From Fibrobacterota bacterium (GTDB lineage Bacteria; Fibrobacterota; Chitinivibrionia; Chitinivibrionales; Chitinispirillaceae): a stretch of DNA of 64,000 nucleotides. A program made the position numbers and the translations under genes. Shown here piece by piece: positions 59,645 to 64,000 of the stretch. Within the stretch, counting starts at the first letter, position 1. Every line of letters starts with the position of its first letter. The stretch is from the NCBI GenBank assembly GCA_023436205.1, contig JAEZKC010000044.1, positions 62,001-126,000 of the forward strand, read 5' to 3'. The notes beneath the pieces are model-generated. The model was not told the origin of the DNA. It saw only the letters and a program-made list of their open reading frames with translations, and ran no database searches.

Positions 59645-61536
59645 CAGACCTGACCTCCGGTTGCCTTGACCAGAAGATCGTTTACCCGGCGGGAATAGGC
59701 CAGCGGATCGGGTACCATCTGGCCCTCGGCAATAAGTGCACCCTCGAAAAGGAGTCGTACCCACTGTTCAAGTTCAGGGTCCTTGGGATCCTTGTCATAA
59801 CGGGCGTGCATGTTCTGCAGAATCGGATGCTCGGGGTTGATTTCGAGAATTTTTTTCTGAGCGGAAACTTCCTGCCCCATTGCCCGCATGATCTTTTCCA
59901 TGTGCGCCCCCATGGCATGTTCACCGGTGACCAGACATGCAGGGCTGTCCTTCAGTCTTGTGGTGACACGCACTTCTTCAACAGAATCGCTGAGGATGTT
60001 TTTAATGCGCTCAGAAAGCTTTTTGTATTTCGATTCAGCTTTTTTCTTTGTTGCAGCCTCTTCTTTGCCAAGTTCTCCAAGATCCAGATCGCCCTTGGTG
60101 ATTGATTTGAGCTGCTTGCCATCGTAGTTGTAGATGTCATTGACGATCCACTCATCGATTGGATCAACCAGATACAGCACCTCTATGCTCTTTGCTCTGA
60201 AAACTTCCAGGTGCGGACTCTTTTCCACGATTTCACGGCTGTCTCCGGTAATGTAGTAGATATCCTTTTGGTCAGAGCGCATTCTGCTGACATACTGTTT
60301 GAGAGAGACAAAATCATCCGCATTTTCACCCATGGAGGATTGGAATCTTATAAGCTCAAGCAGCTTTTCCTTGTTTTCGTAATCTGTATGTAAACCTTCC
60401 TTTACAACAGGGCCAAACTCTTTCCAGAAGTTCTTGTAAACTTCAGGTTCGCTTTCCGCCAGTTCTTTAAGTTTACCCAGTATTCTTGACACAACCGCCT
60501 TGCTAATGCGTTCGATAACTGCATTTTTCTGCAGCATTTCGCGGGATACGTTGAGCGGCAGGTCTTCTGAGTCAATAACTCCCCGTACAAAACGCAGGTA
60601 TTCGGGAAGCAGCTCTTTGCAGTTGTCCATGATGAATACGCGCTTTACATAGAGCTTTACACCATGTTTACGTTCCATGGAGAAGAGGTCAAACGGTGAT
60701 TTGGATGGAATGAAAAGCAGTGAGGAGTACTCGAGTACTCCCTCAGCACGGTTGTGCAGAATGCTTAACGGTTTGCCGAATCCGCCAAGTGCCTGGGTAT
60801 AGAACTCTTCGTATTGCTCGGAGGTTATTTCCGATGGCGAACGAGCCCAGAGCGGCTTAGTCTGGTTCACTACTTCATCTTTGCCCTTTTCGTCGGGAAG
60901 GTAGATGGGGAAAGCTATGAAATCGGAATATTTCTTAATGAGAGAGTGGATCTGCCAGTATTCCGCATATTCGCCCTCATCCTGATTGAGATAGATAACC
61001 ACATCTGTTCCGTGCTCTGCACGTTCCCCGTTACTAATGGTAAATTCGTTCTCGCCATTGGATTCCCAGACTACTGCCGGTTCATCACTCCCGGCCCGTT
61101 TGGTAATAAGTTTTACGCTGCTTGCCACCATGAATACAGAGTAGAATCCCACACCGAACTGGCCGATGAGGTTGGAATCCGCTTTCTGGTCTCCGGTCAT
61201 TTTTTCCAGAAATGCTTTGGACCCGCTTCGGGCAATGGTGCCGATGTTTTCGATCACTTCCTGGCGGCTCATCCCTATGCCGTTATCGGAAATGGTGATG
61301 GTTTTTGCGGTTTTGTCCAGTTTGATGTGGATTGCCAGCTCCTTGCCGCTGCTCAGAGAAGGAGTGGTCAGCGACTCGAAACGCAACTTGTCCAGCGCAT
61401 CCGAAGCATTGGAGATCAGCTCGCGAAGGAACACTTCCTTATGGCTGTAGAGAGAGTGGATCATAAGGTGAAGGAGCTGCTTGGCTTCAGTCTGGAACTC
61501 CATGTGTTGTGGTTCTTTTGCAGTTGTATCTGCCAT
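59644..61536 (-). CDS. htpG: Molecular chaperone HtpG (Hsp90)
   Basis: HtpG is the ATP-dependent Hsp90 chaperone. The 630-residue protein has the GHKL ATPase domain (ELISNASDALDKLRFES, DNGIGMSRQEVIENIGTIAR, GQFGVGFYSVFMVA), the middle domain (LPLNVSREMLQKNAVIERIS) and the C-terminal dimerisation domain. GGAGGTGAT precedes the ATG. The stop overlaps the downstream DUF62 homologue (TGATG), an unusual pairing. A heat-shock-like promoter lies upstream. Confidence 0.97.
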   Translation of the reverse strand: MADTTAKEPQHMEFQTEAKQLLHLMIHSLYSHKEVFLRELISNASDALDKLRFESLTTPSLSSGKELAIHIKLDKTAKTITISDNGIGMSRQEVIENIGTIARSGSKAFLEKMTGDQKADSNLIGQFGVGFYSVFMVASSVKLITKRAGSDEPAVVWESNGENEFTISNGERAEHGTDVVIYLNQDEGEYAEYWQIHSLIKKYSDFIAFPIYLPDEKGKDEVVNQTKPLWARSPSEITSEQYEEFYTQALGGFGKPLSILHNRAEGVLEYSSLLFIPSKSPFDLFSMERKHGVKLYVKRVFIMDNCKELLPEYLRFVRGVIDSEDLPLNVSREMLQKNAVIERISKAVVSRILGKLKELAESEPEVYKNFWKEFGPVVKEGLHTDYENKEKLLELIRFQSSMGENADDFVSLKQYVSRMRSDQKDIYYITGDSREIVEKSPHLEVFRAKSIEVLYLVDPIDEWIVNDIYNYDGKQLKSITKGDLDLGELGKEEAATKKKAESKYKKLSERIKNILSDSVEEVRVTTRLKDSPACLVTGEHAMGAHMEKIMRAMGQEVSAQKKILEINPEHPILQNMHARYDKDPKDPELEQWVRLLFEGALIAEGQMVPDPLAYSRRVNDLLVKATGGQV

Positions 61537-61603
61537 GGATCACCTCCGGTATTTGTTGTGAAAAATCAAAAACTCTGCACCGAATCCGTCTCCGGGACGA
61601 ATT

Positions 61604-61630
61604 TAAATGGGTGCATTTCTCGTTTTCGGG
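61604..61630 (-). promoter_or_regulatory. Sigma-32-like promoter of htpG
   Basis: On the minus strand CCCGAAA (61630-61624), a 12-nt spacer and CCCATTTA (61611-61604) resemble the heat-shock consensus CTTGAAA-N11-16-CCCCATnT. They lie about 70 nt before the htpG start. No CIRCE element is visible. Confidence 0.45.
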
Positions 61631-61710
61631 GTTTCTCTGTCCGGAGTTAGCCCGAAAAGAGAGATCGTGTTGTGGAGCACATAATATAAGATTTGGAAAG
61701 AGGAGGTTCA

Positions 61711-61794
61711 ATGATGCTAATGGTTGATTTAACTTGCTTAAACACAATTGGGAAAAGGGTATGGGCAGGAATTATTTTTTGTTTAAAGGATTAA
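61711..61794 (+). CDS. Possible 27-residue leader peptide upstream of the DUF5683-like gene
   Basis: A strong AGAGGAGG site precedes ATG 61711. The reading frame encodes 27 residues (MMLMVDLTCLNTIGKRVWAG then IIFCLKD) and stops 4 nt before the downstream TTG start, which itself has an AAAGGA site. Translation of the small frame could control the next gene. It may also be chance in an A+T-rich region. Confidence 0.35.
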   Translation: MMLMVDLTCLNTIGKRVWAGIIFCLKD

Positions 61795-61798
61795 ATAT

Positions 61799-62752
61799 TT
61801 GAGTATGAAAAGAGTAGTGTTTTTGACGGTGTGTCTGTTGTGGGCATGTATGGTGCCCTGCAGTGCAGAGCAGTCTCCAGAGCAGATCGGAGATGATACG
61901 CAGAATATGGAGCAGGCGGAAAAAGCGGTATCCATGAAGGGGGTGACCCTTTCGGCGCTTCTTCCCGGGGCAGGGCAGTTTTATACTGGGCATTTCGTCA
62001 AAGGTGGTACATTTCTTGCACTTGAAGGCATAGCAGGTGGAACAGCCCTTTACTGGCATTCCGAAGCGAGCAGACGCGAGGGGTTGATTTCACATTACAG
62101 TGATTCCAGCCGCGCTTACCTGAGGTTAGCCGATGGGCTGGAGGGTGAAGCTTTAGATAGCATGCTTTATACCGCGGGGCGATTTTCTGTTCTGGGAGAG
62201 CGTGCCCGGTTTGAAACTGATATGGCGAGATTCACCTCCTACAACGCCTTGGCGTGGATGATCGGAGGATATGTGTATAATGTTATGGATGCTTTGGGCG
62301 AGAGCGGCGCTCTTTCTCATCCTGGGGAGCGTGATCCGGGGCGGGCCGGTTGGCTGGCTGCGGTTCCCGGTCTTGGGTTGGGACAGCTCTACAACGGGTA
62401 TCCCGGAAAAGCGGGGATGGTCATTATGACTCAGTTTTCTCTTGGGGTAATGGCTTATAATCATCACCGTCTTATGGGGAGGGCATCTGAACAGTACAAT
62501 CTTATGAGAGATTCCACTTCGGCGGTTTACGCGTATCGGTCGGAGCATCTGAGTTATTGGAAAAGCCGGTATGATGAGGCATTTTCCAAACGCAACACTT
62601 ATCTGTGGTATTCTCTGGCCTTTTATCTGTATTCCATCTTCGATTCGGTGGTGGATGCCCACCTGAGCGACTATATGGAAAAAATGGGGCTTCAGCCTGA
62701 TCTGGCGATCGGGGCCGATGAAGCTTCGGTTCGTATCACCTTTAAACTGTAG
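61799..62752 (+). CDS. DUF5683-like membrane protein
   Basis: This 317-residue protein has a signal peptide (1-23) and two repeats of a small-membrane-protein pattern seen in DUF5683: LSALLPGAGQFYTGHFVKGG and AVPGLGLGQLYNGYPGKAGM. Several membrane or barrel segments follow, and the protein ends DLAIGADEASVRITFKL. TTG 61799 has AAAGGA at good spacing; ATG 61805 is an alternative. The function is unknown; DUF5683 proteins are common in the FCB group. Confidence 0.7.
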   Translation: MSMKRVVFLTVCLLWACMVPCSAEQSPEQIGDDTQNMEQAEKAVSMKGVTLSALLPGAGQFYTGHFVKGGTFLALEGIAGGTALYWHSEASRREGLISHYSDSSRAYLRLADGLEGEALDSMLYTAGRFSVLGERARFETDMARFTSYNALAWMIGGYVYNVMDALGESGALSHPGERDPGRAGWLAAVPGLGLGQLYNGYPGKAGMVIMTQFSLGVMAYNHHRLMGRASEQYNLMRDSTSAVYAYRSEHLSYWKSRYDEAFSKRNTYLWYSLAFYLYSIFDSVVDAHLSDYMEKMGLQPDLAIGADEASVRITFKL

Positions 62753-62783
62753 CTATTATTATTCAAGTAAAGGGTGGTGGTAT

Positions 62784-63779
62784 ATGACAGTGACTCTTAA
62801 GGATATTGCTGAGCGGGCAGGGGTGACCTCCGCCACGGTATCGATGGTCATCAACAACAAGCCAAATATTTCAGAGGCTACCAGGAAAAAAGTTCTAAAA
62901 ATCGCCAAGGATCTCAATTATTATCCTAATGTGATTGCTCGGGGACTGGCTACCAAAAAGTCCAACTCAATCGGAGTGATCGTTCCCAATCTGGCATCCT
63001 CCTTTGTGGTGAGAATTCTCCAGGGGATTAAAAGCACCAACCGCGATATCGAATACACGGTACAGCTTTTTGACACCATTGGTCAGAAGGAGAGCGAGTC
63101 GCAACTGTTCCAGCGTCTGGCCAGGGAGCGGCGAATAGATGGAGTGATCCTTATCAGTTCTACTGTTACCGATGAGGAACTCAATATTTTCCGGGAGGAG
63201 AGTGTCCCCAGTATCGTGGTGGCCCGTAAATGCGAACACCTCGACAGTGTATATGTAGACAATGAGGGTGGTGCCATGGATGCCATTAATTACCTCATCT
63301 CCAAAGGGCATCGCAATATCGCCTGTGTCACTTCCAGCAAACAGGGACTTCCCACTCAGGAGAGGCTTCTGGGCTACAAGTATTCGCTTCAGCGAAACAG
63401 TATTCCTTATCGCCCCGAACTGGTGTTTGAAGTGGAGGATGATCTTATGAATGCCGGGGTGGAGGTGTTTGATAAGATCCGCGCGGCAGACCCTGCGATT
63501 TCGGCAGTTTTTGTGCCGGCTGGAGACATGGTGGCCATAGGAATTATCAAAGAAGCAAAGAAAAAGGGCTTAAGAGTTCCGGAAGACTGGGCTGTTGTGG
63601 GCTACGATGACCTTCCGGCGGCTGAAGTAATCGAGCCGGCGCTTACTACCGTACGTCAGCCCAAGCTTGAAATGGGCGACTATGCCATAAATATGATAGT
63701 CGACAAGATCGAAGGTCGCGAATCGGGTACCAAACATAAAGAACTTCAGACAAAGTTCATCATTCGCGAATCGGCATAG
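62784..63779 (+). CDS. LacI-family transcriptional regulator
   Basis: This 331-residue LacI/GalR-family protein has an N-terminal helix-turn-helix with hinge (TLKDIAERAGVTSATVSMVI, ISEATRKKVLKIAKDLNYYP) and a periplasmic-binding-protein-like effector domain (NSIGVIVPNLASSFVVRILQ, VPSIVVARKCEHLDSVYVDN, WAVVGYDDLPAAEVIEPALT). It probably senses a sugar and represses a sugar-use operon. No candidate target lies in the window. GGTGGTGG precedes ATG 62784, preferred over 62718. It is read in the same direction as the DUF5683-like gene. Confidence 0.93.
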   Translation: MTVTLKDIAERAGVTSATVSMVINNKPNISEATRKKVLKIAKDLNYYPNVIARGLATKKSNSIGVIVPNLASSFVVRILQGIKSTNRDIEYTVQLFDTIGQKESESQLFQRLARERRIDGVILISSTVTDEELNIFREESVPSIVVARKCEHLDSVYVDNEGGAMDAINYLISKGHRNIACVTSSKQGLPTQERLLGYKYSLQRNSIPYRPELVFEVEDDLMNAGVEVFDKIRAADPAISAVFVPAGDMVAIGIIKEAKKKGLRVPEDWAVVGYDDLPAAEVIEPALTTVRQPKLEMGDYAINMIVDKIEGRESGTKHKELQTKFIIRESA

Positions 63780-63803
63780 ATCAGATTAAAGATACCTTTA
63801 AGA

Positions 63804-63844
63804 AACCATGACTCTGCAATTTCAGGCTCATGGTTCTTTTTTTT
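63804..63844 (+). terminator. Intrinsic terminator after the LacI-family gene
   Basis: AACCATGA/TCATGGTT forms an 8-bp stem with a 16-nt loop and is followed, after one C, by eight or more T, 25 nt after the stop. Confidence 0.85.
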
Positions 63845-63974
63845 ATACTTTTTATGATCTTATCATATTTTCCGGCATGATTCGTATTATATATTACTGG
63901 CGATTGTGCGATTAAATGCTGTTGTCTGATGGTTTTGAAATCAAAAATCATCAATCAACAATCAAAAATTATCA

Positions 63975-64000
63975 GGGGGTGTACTGGTTTTCGACGGGAG
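63975..64000 (+). ncRNA. ssrA: Transfer-messenger RNA (tmRNA), 5' end only
   Basis: The last 26 bases begin GGGGGTGTACTGG and continue TTTTCGACGGGAG. This matches the conserved tmRNA 5' end (GGGGxTGxxxTGGxTTCGACGGG), which forms the acceptor stem and D-arm of the tRNA-like domain. The rest, including the tag-peptide frame, lies outside the window. tmRNA rescues stalled ribosomes with SmpB. Two copies of ATCAAAAAT(C/T)ATC lie just upstream at 63941-63973. Confidence 0.9.

Noticed and set aside
61537..61700. CIRCE element controlling htpG
   Set aside because: No TTAGCACTC-N9-GAGTGCTAA inverted repeat is present.
1..64000. CRISPR arrays, insertion sequences, prophage or toxin-antitoxin loci
   Set aside because: No regularly spaced repeats, transposase or integrase motifs, or recognisable toxin-antitoxin pairs were seen on either strand.

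Overview
The window looks like a chromosomal segment of a Gram-negative, flagellated bacterium of the Fibrobacterota (Chitinispirillia/Chitinivibrionia-like) or a close FCB relative. This is inferred from the TIGR02147-family protein at the left edge (a family expanded in Fibrobacter) beside a 'TGNP' lipoprotein, from a pectate lyase ending in a type IX-like sorting domain, and from many outer-membrane proteins and lipoproteins. I cannot run a phylogeny, so the lineage call is moderate. The DNA is nearly all single-copy genes with clear Shine-Dalgarno sites. I see no CRISPR array, insertion sequence, rRNA or tRNA; a tmRNA gene begins at the last 26 bases.

Left part (1-19.4 kb): a truncated TIGR02147 gene and its lipoprotein partner; dnaA on the minus strand with a DnaA-box cluster and an AT-rich tract upstream (probable oriC, about 3.50-3.86 kb); pdxJ; archease; a dienelactone-hydrolase-like enzyme; a rearranged relic of a GH2 beta-mannosidase; a YibQ-type divergent polysaccharide deacetylase; miaA; a low-complexity protein; an envelope protein with HEAT-like repeats; a K+-dependent-type membrane pyrophosphatase; O-acetylhomoserine sulfhydrylase; a P-type cation ATPase; and a PL9-like pectate lyase.

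Middle (19.5-41.1 kb): one long flagellar cluster, all on the plus strand: motE-like, fliK, flgD, TIGR02530, flgE | flbD, motA, motB, fliL, fliM, fliY, fliO, fliP, fliQ, fliR, flhB, flhA, flhF, flhG, a membrane protein, fliA, a small basic protein and an HDOD protein. It starts behind a textbook sigma-54 promoter. A hairpin and then a sigma-70-like promoter separate flgE from flbD. Basal-body genes (flgB/C, fliE-J) and the filament gene must lie elsewhere.

Right part (41.1-64 kb): an A+T-rich pair (TonB-dependent receptor with an N-terminal TonB_C-like domain, plus a lipoprotein); a FAD-linked oxidase; a Nudix hydrolase; an amidohydrolase; trans-aconitate methyltransferase; a small beta-barrel protein; the RNA-repair pair rtcA-rtcB with rtcA frameshifted in a C6 tract; a lipoprotein; a GH15 enzyme; a 61-residue acidic protein with very strong expression signals; an LpxH-like hydrolase overlapping a convergent HIT gene; uppP; an outer-membrane protein; htpG with a SAM hydroxide adenosyltransferase homologue that lacks its catalytic triad; a DUF5683-like membrane protein; a LacI-family regulator; and the start of ssrA.

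The most notable items are the duplicated FlgD C-terminal unit, the structured gap before flgE, the receptor-TonB fusion, the broken rtcA beside an intact rtcB, the triad-less DUF62 protein, the inverted beta-mannosidase relic, and the acidic miniprotein. I found no clearly new defence or mobile system.
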